Assembly (NCBI RefSeq): GCF_033708015.1
Contig: NZ_CP137920.1
Location: forward strand, 62,001-126,000
DNA length: 64,000 bases
From: Proteus vulgaris
Lineage (GTDB): Bacteria; Pseudomonadota; Gammaproteobacteria; Enterobacterales; Enterobacteriaceae
Direction of reading: 5' to 3'
The position numbers and the translations under genes are program-made. This document shows, in pieces, positions 34,061 through 42,322 of the stretch (positions within the stretch are counted from its first letter, which is position 1; the number at the start of each line of letters is the position of its first letter). The notes below the pieces were generated by a model. The model was not told the origin of the DNA, did no database searches, and was given only the letters and a program-made list of their open reading frames with translations.

Positions 34061-36914
34061 TAACTTAAAATTACAAGTTGTACTGAGTGCGGTTGATAAA
34101 TTAACCGCACCGTTTCGCAGTGCGCAAGAAAGTAATAAACGACTGGCGTCCGCTGTACGCCAGTCGCGTGACTCGTTAAAAACACTTAATCAGCAAGCCT
34201 CACAAATTGACGGCTTTCGCAAGATTAAACAGCAGTTAACCTCCACACAGCAAGCGTATCAATCCGCCACACAACGTGTTGCCACCCTCGCCAAAGAAAT
34301 TGCCAATACTGAAAATCCGACAAAAAAACAGTTAGAGGCGTTTAAAAAAGCGCAACGGGAAGCGGGGCAACTCAAAACCAAGTATGAGCAATTACAGCAG
34401 TCGGCACAGCGACAGAGCTCAGCATTACAAGCCAATGGCATTTCGACTAATCAACTCGGTCAAGCACAACGGCGACTTAATGGTGATATTGAACGCACCA
34501 CGCAACAGCTCCGCCGGCAAGAAAATCAGTTAAGGCGCAGTGCCGAACAAGAACGGCGCATGGTGGCGGCTAAATCGCAGTATCAAAAGACGCTTGATGT
34601 GCGAAATAAAATGGCGGGTGCCGGTGCCACTATGACGGCAACCGGTGCCGGTATGTTGTATTCCGCGAAACAAACCTTAATGCCGGGATACGAGTTTAAT
34701 GTCGGTATGTCAAAGGTGCAGGCATTAACGCGCTTAGATAAAAACTCCGATGAATTTAAGATGTTGCGTGAGCAAGCGCAGGAATTAGGCGCAACCACAG
34801 CATTTACGGCTAACCAAGTGGCGCAAGGTCAAGCATTTTATGCCATGGCAGGTTTTAAGCCTGAGCAAATTAAAAATGCTATGCCCGGAACGCTGGCAAT
34901 GTCACTGGCGGGTGATATTGATTTAGGTACCACGGCAGATATCGGTTCCAATATTTTAACCGGCTTTAAGCTCGACTCTGACCAAATGGGGCGAGTGAGT
35001 GATGTGTTAGTCGGCGCTTTTACCCGTTCAAATACCAGTTTGACCATGCTCGGCGACACGATGAAATATGTCGCACCGGTGGCGTCAGGGTTAGGGGTTG
35101 ATCTAGAAACTGCTGCCGCCGCAACGGGTAAATTAGGTGATGCGGGTATTCAAGGTTCAATGGCGGGTACTTCATTACGCGCTATCTTAGGGCGTCTTGC
35201 TGAACCGCCGAAAATGGCAGCCAAAGCATTAGAAGAACTTGGCATTAAAACACGAGATGCAAAAGGGAACTTAAGAGATTTTCCAGCATTGTTGGCGGAG
35301 CTAGATAAAAAAACTGCCAATATGGGTAATGCGCAACGGGCAGGATTCTTTAAAGCGATTGCCGGTGAGGAGGCTTTTTCTGCGTTATCTGTGCTTGCTG
35401 AACAAGCAGGAAAAGGAGAATTACAGAAGTTTGTAGATGAATTAAAAAAAGCTAAAGGCGAAGCCCAAAACGTCGCGGGTACTATGACGGATAACCTTGA
35501 TGGTGATATGAAAAATCTAACATCAGCGTGGGAAGCCTTAGGCATAAAAATATTTGATGGAATTGATAAGCCATTACGTCAAATTTCTCAAAGTATTACA
35601 AAGGCAATATCAAAGGTTGAATCATGGGTGAAGGCTAACCCTGAGCTGGCTAAAACACTGACTATGGTGGGTTTAGCCATTGCGGGCATAATTACCACGC
35701 TCGGTATTCTCTCGTTATCTATTGCAGCAATGTTAGGACCATTGGCTGCCGCGAAATTAAGCCTGTCAATTTTAGGCATTAAAGGCGGTGGCGCACTCAC
35801 ACTGTTATTAAAACCCATTAAATTATTAGGCAGTGCATTTTTATGGCTGGGTAAAGCCATGTTAGCTAATCCTATTTTGTTAGCTATTGCCGCTATTGCG
35901 GGGGCTATTTATCTGATTTATAAAAATTGGGATAAGATTGAACCGTATGTCACTAAGGTGTGGGAATCTGTTAAACAGCGCACCGCTATTGCATGGCAAG
36001 CATTGAAAGACACCATTTTAAAAGTATGGGAAGGGATTAAATACATCTTCTTTAACTGGACAATACCGGGCTTAATTGCAAAACATTGGGATAGTATTGT
36101 TGGCTATACCAAAACCGCGTGGGCGTCGGTAAAATCTGTGATTTCGGGAATATGGGAAGGCATTAAAACCTTTTTCATGACACAAACGTTACCAGGGATT
36201 ATTTATAGTAATTGGGATCAAATCGTTAAGTACACCCAAGAAAAATGGGAATTCCTTAAAACAACGATATCGACTAAATGGGATGAGATTGTCGAAGATA
36301 CCAAAGCATTACCGGCTAAATTTTTACAGTTCGGTAGTGACCTGATTGATTCCATTATTCAGGGAATAAAAAATAAATGGACGGACTTTAAAAATAGCAT
36401 TGGAGAATTGGCAATCGCCGCTAAAGAAGCGCTGACGCCTGAGTTTGCTAAAACCTCCGATCCGAAAGTGCAGTCTGCATTAGATTCTTACAACAGCAAC
36501 TTTGCTGGTATGTATGATTCAGGGGGTTATATCCCGCGTGGCAAGTTTGGTATAGCCGGCGAAAATGGTCCTGAAATTGTCGAAGGCCCTGCAAACATCA
36601 CCAGTCGTAAACATACCGCCATGTTAGCGACAGCTGCATTATCGCTAGGCAGTGCCTTTTCATTACATGCACAAAATGCGCCATTGCATCCGCACAGTTT
36701 GCCAGTTGAAAACTATCGCACGTCACCGGCTAACGTGAACATTCAGCAACAACGTTATCAAGGCGCGCCAGCACATTATGAAATTAATATTCACCCTCAA
36801 CCGAATCAATCCGCGCAAGATATCGCACAACTTGTTATCGCGGAAATTGAACGCCGTGAGCGTGACAAACAAGCACGATTAAATAGCCGTTATCAAGACA
36901 GTGAGGTGTGGTAA
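34053..36914 (+). CDS. Tape measure protein (P2 gpT)
   Basis: A 953-aa protein (P2 T is 815 aa) that sets tail length. An N-terminal coiled-coil region rich in Gln (residues 15-185) comes first, then the tape-measure core (GYEFNVGMSKVQALTRLDKN; LGATTAFTANQVAQGQAFYA) and two hydrophobic stretches at about 540-565 and 600-625. Tryptophan-rich repeats (WxxIxxY.kxxWExxK) lie around 625-760. YDSGGYIPRGKFGIAGENGP near the end is typical. Confidence 0.95.
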   Translation: MSNNLKLQVVLSAVDKLTAPFRSAQESNKRLASAVRQSRDSLKTLNQQASQIDGFRKIKQQLTSTQQAYQSATQRVATLAKEIANTENPTKKQLEAFKKAQREAGQLKTKYEQLQQSAQRQSSALQANGISTNQLGQAQRRLNGDIERTTQQLRRQENQLRRSAEQERRMVAAKSQYQKTLDVRNKMAGAGATMTATGAGMLYSAKQTLMPGYEFNVGMSKVQALTRLDKNSDEFKMLREQAQELGATTAFTANQVAQGQAFYAMAGFKPEQIKNAMPGTLAMSLAGDIDLGTTADIGSNILTGFKLDSDQMGRVSDVLVGAFTRSNTSLTMLGDTMKYVAPVASGLGVDLETAAAATGKLGDAGIQGSMAGTSLRAILGRLAEPPKMAAKALEELGIKTRDAKGNLRDFPALLAELDKKTANMGNAQRAGFFKAIAGEEAFSALSVLAEQAGKGELQKFVDELKKAKGEAQNVAGTMTDNLDGDMKNLTSAWEALGIKIFDGIDKPLRQISQSITKAISKVESWVKANPELAKTLTMVGLAIAGIITTLGILSLSIAAMLGPLAAAKLSLSILGIKGGGALTLLLKPIKLLGSAFLWLGKAMLANPILLAIAAIAGAIYLIYKNWDKIEPYVTKVWESVKQRTAIAWQALKDTILKVWEGIKYIFFNWTIPGLIAKHWDSIVGYTKTAWASVKSVISGIWEGIKTFFMTQTLPGIIYSNWDQIVKYTQEKWEFLKTTISTKWDEIVEDTKALPAKFLQFGSDLIDSIIQGIKNKWTDFKNSIGELAIAAKEALTPEFAKTSDPKVQSALDSYNSNFAGMYDSGGYIPRGKFGIAGENGPEIVEGPANITSRKHTAMLATAALSLGSAFSLHAQNAPLHPHSLPVENYRTSPANVNIQQQRYQGAPAHYEINIHPQPNQSAQDIAQLVIAEIERRERDKQARLNSRYQDSEVW

Positions 36915-37378
36915 TGATGGCAGCACTTGGGGTATTTGTGTTTGAGTTACGCACCGTACCTTATCAATCGCTACAAAAACAACAAACGTGGCGACATGGT
37001 TTTACTCAACGTGTCGCACGCCGACCGGCACAACAATTTATTGGTCCTGATACCGATGTGATCACCTTGTCGGGGGCGCTTTATCCCTCATTAACTGGCG
37101 GTAAAGTGTCATTGTTAGCGTTGGAGTTAATGGCGGATAGCGGTAAAGCGTGGTCGTTTATTGATGGTACGGGCACCATTCACGGCATGTTTGTGATCAC
37201 CGATTTACAACGTACCCACACCGAATTTTTCCAAGACGGTGCTGCCAGAAAAATTGATTTCTCGCTGACATTAAAACGAGTGGATGACTCCATCAGTCAG
37301 ATGTTGGGAGATTTAAGCGACCAATTAGGCATGATGACCAACGGTGCCGGTGAAGCGATGAAAGGGGTTTTATCATAA
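36914..37378 (+). CDS. Tail protein U (P2 gpU)
   Basis: A 154-aa tail-completion protein (P2 U is 159 aa). TQRVARRPAQQFIGPDTDVI and ITLSGALYP-like strands are family markers. The ATG overlaps the T stop by one base (TAATG). Confidence 0.94.
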   Translation: MMAALGVFVFELRTVPYQSLQKQQTWRHGFTQRVARRPAQQFIGPDTDVITLSGALYPSLTGGKVSLLALELMADSGKAWSFIDGTGTIHGMFVITDLQRTHTEFFQDGAARKIDFSLTLKRVDDSISQMLGDLSDQLGMMTNGAGEAMKGVLS

Positions 37379-38475
37379 TGCTGCCAGAAATGATCACCGG
37401 TAAAAGTAGCACGCCGGCTTTTGTATTAATTGCCGGTGATGAAGATATTAGCGCCAAAATTCAAGGACGATTAATTTCGCTTTCATTAACGGACAATCGA
37501 GGTTTTGAAGCTGACCGGCTTGATATTGAGTTAGATGATTCTGACGGCGCGTTAATGATGCCGAAACGGGGCGAGATATTAACATTACATCTTGGTTGGC
37601 AGGGTGAAAACCTTATTCATAAAGGCTCTTTTACGGTGGATGAGATAGAACATTCAGGTGTACCCGATAAAATGACATTGCGTGCCCGTAGTGCCGATTT
37701 TAGGGCAACGCTCAATGTGCGTCGTGAAATGTCATACCATCAAAAAACATTAGGCGATATCGTCAGAATCATTGCAGGGCGTAATAATGTTACGGCGGTG
37801 GTTGATCCTGGTCTTGATACGGTGAAGATTGAACATATCGACCAGACCAATGAGTCAGACGGCAGTTTTTTAACCCGCTTAGGGCAATTAAACGGTGCCA
37901 CCGCCTGTGTTAAAAACGGCAATTTGTTGTTTATGGTACAAGGGGGCAACACCACCGCCAGCGGTCAAGCGTTACCTTTAGTGCAAATTACCCGTAGTGT
38001 AGGGGATGGGCATCGTTTTTCATTGGTGGATAGAGGGGCTTACACTGGCGTGACCGCCAATTATTTAAATACCCGTAAACCGCAAGAGAAAACACAGTCG
38101 CAAATTCGGCGCAGAAAACCAACCACTGATAAACCGAAAAAAGAAGAAGATAAACAAGGAGAGTACCTTGTTGGTGAAGAAGGTAACGTAATGGTGTTGT
38201 CTCATACTTACGCGAGTAAAACCAATGCCGAACGTGCCGCGAAAGCCGCGTGGGAAAAAATACAGCGGGGCGTTGCTTCATTTAGCATTACGCTTGCAAA
38301 AGGACGTGCGGATCTCTTTCCTGAATTGCCGGTACAAGTTAGCGGATTTAAGCCTGAGATTGATAATGCCTATTGGACGTTGGTCACGGTGAGTCATTCC
38401 CTGAACAATAGCGGGTTTACCACCTCGTTAGAATTAGAAGTCAAAAGCAGTGATATAGATATGGATAAGGAATAG
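37378..38475 (+). CDS. Tail protein / late control D (P2 gpD)
   Basis: A 365-aa baseplate-hub protein (P2 D is 387 aa). It has the gp27-like fold: MITGKSSTPAFVLIAGDEDI, LTRLGQLNGATACVKNGNLL, and the lysine-rich linker at about 238-258. The stop is followed 3 bp later by the LexA-like box of ogr. Confidence 0.93.
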   Translation: MLPEMITGKSSTPAFVLIAGDEDISAKIQGRLISLSLTDNRGFEADRLDIELDDSDGALMMPKRGEILTLHLGWQGENLIHKGSFTVDEIEHSGVPDKMTLRARSADFRATLNVRREMSYHQKTLGDIVRIIAGRNNVTAVVDPGLDTVKIEHIDQTNESDGSFLTRLGQLNGATACVKNGNLLFMVQGGNTTASGQALPLVQITRSVGDGHRFSLVDRGAYTGVTANYLNTRKPQEKTQSQIRRRKPTTDKPKKEEDKQGEYLVGEEGNVMVLSHTYASKTNAERAAKAAWEKIQRGVASFSITLAKGRADLFPELPVQVSGFKPEIDNAYWTLVTVSHSLNNSGFTTSLELEVKSSDIDMDKE

Positions 38476-38478
38476 TGC

Positions 38479-38494
38479 CTGTGTATAATTACAG
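38479..38494 (+). promoter_or_regulatory. LexA-like box and -10 before ogr
   Basis: CTGT-GTATAATT-ACAG has the LexA core CTGT-N8-ACAG, extended by one C/G pair on each side. Its interior holds TATAAT (38484-38489), a good -10, so repressor bound here would occlude polymerase. There is no clear -35. The flanking C and G deviate from the usual T/A, so binding may be weak. It is also a simple 5-bp palindrome, hence the moderate score. Confidence 0.5.
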
Positions 38495-38527
38495 GTAATT
38501 TCCACATCATAAAGAGGTAACCCGTTT

Positions 38528-38746
38528 ATGATGATTTGTCCTGTTTGTGGTCATGCCGCCCATACTCGTAGTAGTCAGCAAATATCTTCCGATACCAAAG
38601 AACGTTATAACCAGTGCCAGAATATCAATTGTGGCGCGACGTTCGTCAGCCATGAAACCGTAACGCGGTTTATTTCAAAACCTCAATTGATTGAACGAGT
38701 AGAGCCACATCTTGATAAGTATTGCCAACAGGCATTAGCGATTTAA
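38528..38746 (+). CDS. ogr: Ogr/Delta late transcription activator
   Basis: A 72-aa zinc-finger activator of the P2 late promoters (P2 Ogr is 72 aa). Four cysteines in ICPVCGHAAHTRSS...QCQNINCGATF hold the zinc, and TVTRFISKP follows. It binds the TGT-N12-ACA boxes found before P/O, V and FI in this prophage and contacts the RNA polymerase alpha subunit. AGAGG lies 12 bp before the start. Confidence 0.95.
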   Translation: MMICPVCGHAAHTRSSQQISSDTKERYNQCQNINCGATFVSHETVTRFISKPQLIERVEPHLDKYCQQALAI

Positions 38747-38751
38747 TGAAA

Positions 38752-38771
38752 ATGCCCGGAGTGTTCCGGGC
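38752..38771 (+). terminator. Terminator after ogr
   Basis: GCCCGGA/TCCGGGC hairpin with a short loop and a GTTGTTT tail, just after the ogr stop and before a convergent cargo gene. A near-copy lies at 39118-39135. Confidence 0.8.
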
Positions 38772-38792
38772 GTTGTTTATATCTGAAGTGTT

Positions 38793-38996
38793 CTATTTTT
38801 TCTTTGTATCACTTTCATCAGTACAAACTCGTTTTGATTTACTTGTGCTTCCATCATTACAAATAAATTTACCATTCTCACAGTGAGATACACCGCCTTT
38901 TTTACCAGAACAAGGGTAGTTTTGAGCGGAGACGGTATTGATTGAAAACAAGCTGAGAAGTGTAATTATTAGGGTTGAAATAATAACTTTATTCAT
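38793..38996 (-). CDS. Small secreted cysteine-rich protein (YdcA-like)
   Basis: A 67-aa protein with a signal peptide (cleavage after VSA near residue 24) and a mature part with four cysteines in PCSGKKGGVSHCENGKFICN and KRVCTD. This closely resembles E. coli YdcA as I remember it, an uncharacterised periplasmic protein. It is read leftward between two near-identical terminator hairpins, the usual setting of a prophage moron expressed in the lysogen. Confidence 0.75.
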   Translation of the reverse strand: MNKVIISTLIITLLSLFSINTVSAQNYPCSGKKGGVSHCENGKFICNDGSTSKSKRVCTDESDTKKK

Positions 38997-39117
38997 TACA
39001 AATATTCCTGTCAGTAAGGTTATTTGAGATAAGTTGAAGAGTTATTATTGTAGTATAAGTTTTGAAATCTGGAGATTCGTTAATCAGATATGAAGTGATC
39101 GGGTTATTTGATGAGAT

Positions 39118-39135
39118 GCCCGGAGATCTCCGGGC
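39118..39135. terminator. Palindromic terminator between cargo genes
   Basis: Perfect 18-bp palindrome GCCCGGAGATCTCCGGGC followed by CTCTGTTTTT on the plus strand. It resembles the ogr terminator and probably also ends the leftward gene that stops at 39143. Confidence 0.7.
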
Positions 39136-39142
39136 TCTGTTT

Positions 39143-39847
39143 TTATTGATTTGTCGTTAATTCATTAAAGAATTTTTCAAAGCCTTTCTTACCGCTATCG
39201 TCATAACGTAATTCATTAAACTGTTTTGTAAATGAACAATTTTCATCAATTAAATCATTCAATGAATTGATTGGAATATATTTCTGAGCAATTTTTAACG
39301 CTTGATCTTTAGTGAGTGTAGTTGTGTATTCAGGGCTATCTTTAAGTTTTTGGTGATTATCATTATTAATGAGGTAAGACACTACTGTCACATCATTATT
39401 ATTTGTATTGATAAATGTGCGTAATACTCCATAAATAAGGGCGCGCTTTGCTAAATTATCTTTTACATCAGTTGGATCATTATCGTAAGCGGTTGCTGAT
39501 AATCGGATTTTTAGAGGAGATTCACTGATGATTTCAAACGCGTTGGTATCAGAAGGATAGTCTCCAAAATCTTCCATCATGCTTGTGACGGTGGGGTAGA
39601 TTGCGTTTTTATTACTACATACAAAAGTATCGTTTATTGTTTCTTGAGTTTCGGTGACTTGGTTGTTAGGAGTATCGGGAGCGAAATTAAGAACCCCAAT
39701 GATTGATAAGACGAAGGTAACAAGAAAAGCAATAAATGATTGTTTGCGGTTTTTTAACTTGATGATACTAGGTTTTATCATTCCTAGAGTTATGCAAACG
39801 ACAGATATTAAAAATAAAAAAATTGATACAATGAATAGAAATTCCAT
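39143..39847 (-). CDS. Membrane protein of unknown function, prophage cargo
   Basis: A 234-aa protein with two N-terminal membrane helices (about residues 3-24 and 37-54) and a C-terminal soluble domain. The domain starts around residue 75 with a cysteine (FVCSNKNAIYPTVTSMMEDF) and contains LAKRALIYGVLRTFIN. The topology, two helices then a likely cytoplasmic or periplasmic domain, is common in superinfection-exclusion and other moron proteins, but no family was recognised. It is leftward, next to attR, the place where P2-like phages carry conversion genes. Confidence 0.6.
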   Translation of the reverse strand: MEFLFIVSIFLFLISVVCITLGMIKPSIIKLKNRKQSFIAFLVTFVLSIIGVLNFAPDTPNNQVTETQETINDTFVCSNKNAIYPTVTSMMEDFGDYPSDTNAFEIISESPLKIRLSATAYDNDPTDVKDNLAKRALIYGVLRTFINTNNNDVTVVSYLINNDNHQKLKDSPEYTTTLTKDQALKIAQKYIPINSLNDLIDENCSFTKQFNELRYDDSGKKGFEKFFNELTTNQ

Positions 39848-39921
39848 GTTTTTTCCTTTCTAACGATAAACAGAAGAATCTTAAGAATTTCTAATGATGA
39901 GACACGAAATGTGGTAAGTAA

Positions 39922-39941
39922 AGCCCCTAAAGTAAGGGGCT
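39922..39941. terminator. Hairpin between cargo and attR
   Basis: AGCCCCT-AAAGTA-AGGGGCT hairpin. The flanks are T-rich on both strands but without a clean run, so it is a weak terminator at best. Confidence 0.5.
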
Positions 39942-39970
39942 AGTCTTTATATCAATGTGGTCGTTTTTTC

Positions 39971-39993
39971 GTGGATGTGGACAGTTGGTGGAC
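39971..39993 (+). other. Integrase arm-type sites, right arm
   Basis: GTGGAT at 39971, then GTGGAC at 39977 and 39988, about 50 bp before the attR core. These mirror the four copies on the left and fit P2 Int arm binding. Confidence 0.77.
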
Positions 39994-40042
39994 GGTGTAC
40001 TATTAGATTCTAATAAAAACAATGAATTAGATTCTATTTTCG

Positions 40043-40090
40043 GACACCATCCCTGTCTTTTGCAGCCCCTCTGGAGAGGGGCTTTTTTTT
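40043..40090. other. attR core, second copy of the CpxQ 3' part
   Basis: Identical over 48 bp to attL. It carries GACACCATCCCTGTC and the terminator but lacks the first 16 or so bases of CpxQ, which are replaced by phage sequence. The T-run is longer here (10). A rightward transcript ending here would carry part of the CpxQ seed region. Confidence 0.93.
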
Positions 40091-40140
40091 TTGTTCGTAA
40101 CATAATGGTTTTATTGTGATTTAACGAAGAACATCTGATG

Positions 40141-40938
40141 TCATAAATTAAGTTTATTATTAAAATAGTCATTTACTGCTTTCAAATAGATATCATTTTG
40201 GCAGAATTTATATTTTTTATTCTTAATTTTCAATATTACTTTTTTTATTAAATTCAATTTAATTCTTCGAGTATTTTCAATTGATAAACCTTGATTATGT
40301 TGAATTTCGTTTATATATTTTAACCCATTAGGATACACGAAAAGTTTTGTACTGGAAAGTTGATAAATTTTGCTTAACCAAATATCATCAGCTAAAGGAG
40401 ATATAGTGAGGTAATTATCATCATTTATAAATTTTTCTTTTATCATTTCTCTTTTCAAAATAACTCCTCCTATACCTGTAATTATATAGTTATTATCTAT
40501 TAAACATTGATTACTAATTATAGGGAAGTCATTATATAATTTACCTTTAATTACTTTTCTAACTCTAGTTGCTACTATATATTTAGATTCATTTTTATAG
40601 AAAATAGCTACTAACTCTTGCAGCCATTTAGTGCCGTAAATGACATCATCATCAGCGTAAACTAAAATATCATCATTTTTTGCTAACCTAAGGGCTGGTA
40701 TTATTTTTCTATATGGACCTGTATTTTCTGTCCAAAAAAATGAAAGTTTTATTCCGGTTGATCTAATTTTCTTTGCCCATTCAGGCTCTTCTTGTATACC
40801 GGAATCACTCAAATAGGGCTTTTTCGAAACCCATATTCTTAATTCATCTACATGTTGTTCTTGCATACAAATTGACCATGCTGTAGCCGAACATATTTCT
40901 AACCTACTTTTTGTAGTCGTTATATTAACTGTTAGCAT
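40141..40938 (-). CDS. Glycosyltransferase, GT2/GT-A like
   Basis: A 265-aa protein of very low GC. A DXD-like metal site lies in ILVYADDDVIYG (about residues 91-102), preceded by the donor-binding KIIPALRLAKND. The acceptor half has GIGGVILKREMIKEK and DDIWLSKIYQ, typical of small GT-A transferases that add sugars to LPS or capsule. It lies outside the O-antigen cluster, right after attR and convergent to cpxP in the uninterrupted chromosome. Sugar and acceptor are unknown. Confidence 0.75.
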   Translation of the reverse strand: MLTVNITTTKSRLEICSATAWSICMQEQHVDELRIWVSKKPYLSDSGIQEEPEWAKKIRSTGIKLSFFWTENTGPYRKIIPALRLAKNDDILVYADDDVIYGTKWLQELVAIFYKNESKYIVATRVRKVIKGKLYNDFPIISNQCLIDNNYIITGIGGVILKREMIKEKFINDDNYLTISPLADDIWLSKIYQLSSTKLFVYPNGLKYINEIQHNQGLSIENTRRIKLNLIKKVILKIKNKKYKFCQNDIYLKAVNDYFNNKLNL

Positions 40939-41110
40939 AATTAACTTATAATTGAGTATAATTTGTTTATTAATTCTACCGCCTTTGCGTTAAAATATCA
41001 ATAAAATCATTTATAACTATGAGGATTATTATAAACTCCTTAGTTATGATTTTTATTTATAAATATTATTATACTCTTATTTTTTATATAATTATTTTTT
41101 CTGGAGTAGT

Positions 41111-42262
41111 ATGAAAGTATTACATTTGATTAATCTACAAGGTTTCGGTGGTGTTGAAAAAAGATTTATTAAATATTTAAATAAGAGTAAGCATAACAAT
41201 ATAGTTATGTGTGTTAGTAATAATATCGATGAAAGAATTGAGGAGCAGTTTTCTAAAAAAGATATTTTATTTGTGAATAGAGTGTTTAATTCTTTTAAAA
41301 TTAAATGGCCATCATTTTACAGAAAAAAAGTTCTTATAAAAAAAATAGAAAAACAGAATGCTGATGCTATTATTGTTTGGGATTTTATACCAAAATTAAT
41401 TACCAAACCTCAATGTGGAAAGTTATTTTATTATGATTGTGGATGTGGGTGGAGATATCCTAAAAATGAAAGAACAATGTCTTTTTTTAATAAGGTAGAT
41501 GGATTTATATCAAATAGTAATGCATCTAAACGAGTCATGCAATTAAGATATCATATTGATAAAGATATAAAAGTTATATTAAATAAATTAGATCTTCCTA
41601 TAAAAAGAAAACCGAAATCTTTAGATAATAAAAAAAATATTATATTGGGTACGGCATCCAGATTAGTTGGTTTAAAAGGTATTGGTATATCATTACTGGT
41701 ATTAAAGCAACTTTTAAATAAGGGAATAAATACGAAGCTTATTATAGCTGGATCTGGTGAGGATGAATCAAAATTAAAAGAATTAGCTAACAAACTAGAT
41801 TTGAATGACTATGTCGAATTTTTAGGATACCAGAGTGAATTATCTGATTTTTATCATAATATAAATATTTATTTGAGTACTCCTATAACAGAAGCATTCG
41901 GATTATCTTGTATTGAAGCTTTAGCGAATGGTGTACCTGTTATTTTTCCTAAAATAGATGGTCAAATGGAAGCAATAAAAGATAACTATTGTGGTATTGG
42001 TTTGAAACCGCAATTAACACTAGAACAATATTTTGTTTTGACTGGGTTATCTATTAATTTTGATAATCCTATATATGATCCAGAAACTGACAATCTGGTT
42101 GATCCTAAGTTATTATTACCAAACGACTGTGTTGATGCCATAGAAAAGATAGTAGAAAATTATAACGAACTTAGTCTCAACGCATTATCATGGTCAAAAA
42201 TGACAATGAATTTTGATTTATTTGTTGAACAATTTGATGATGTAGTAAATAGTGAATGTTAA
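41111..42262 (+). CDS. Glycosyltransferase family 4 protein
   Basis: A 383-aa GT-B transferase. The N-terminal domain opens HLINLQGFGGVEKRFIKYLN; the C-terminal nucleotide-sugar domain has GTASRLVGLKGI, LIIAGSGEDESKLKELA and the EX7E motif in TEAFGLSCIEALANGVPVIF. It uses a UDP- or GDP-sugar, probably in LPS core or O-unit assembly. It is divergent from the GT2 gene with a 172-bp AT-rich promoter region between, so the pair looks like a transferred unit. Confidence 0.86.
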   Translation: MKVLHLINLQGFGGVEKRFIKYLNKSKHNNIVMCVSNNIDERIEEQFSKKDILFVNRVFNSFKIKWPSFYRKKVLIKKIEKQNADAIIVWDFIPKLITKPQCGKLFYYDCGCGWRYPKNERTMSFFNKVDGFISNSNASKRVMQLRYHIDKDIKVILNKLDLPIKRKPKSLDNKKNIILGTASRLVGLKGIGISLLVLKQLLNKGINTKLIIAGSGEDESKLKELANKLDLNDYVEFLGYQSELSDFYHNINIYLSTPITEAFGLSCIEALANGVPVIFPKIDGQMEAIKDNYCGIGLKPQLTLEQYFVLTGLSINFDNPIYDPETDNLVDPKLLLPNDCVDAIEKIVENYNELSLNALSWSKMTMNFDLFVEQFDDVVNSEC

Positions 42263-42322
42263 GTCTTCATAATATATTGCATACAAGCTTCTAATTCATT
42301 TTTAGAAGCTTGCTGATAATAC

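Larger units (their letters stand above)
8287..40090. mobile_element. P2-like prophage, apparently complete
   Basis: A 31.8-kb element bounded by 48-bp direct repeats, next to a P2-type integrase with arm sites at both ends. The gene order is that of P2: int-C-cox-early genes-A-cargo-cos-(Q,P divergent)-O-N-M-L-X-lysis-R-S-V-W-J-I-H-G-FI-FII-E-E'-T-U-D-ogr. Every structural gene is open, with near-P2 lengths, and no frameshift apart from the programmed one in E/E'. It is inserted at the end of cpxP. It may be inducible and infectious. Cargo consists of the three-gene operon before cos and two genes after ogr. Confidence 0.95.

Noticed and set aside
35150..35545. 131-codon antisense frame in the tape measure gene
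   Set aside because: Shadow of gpT; no start signals.
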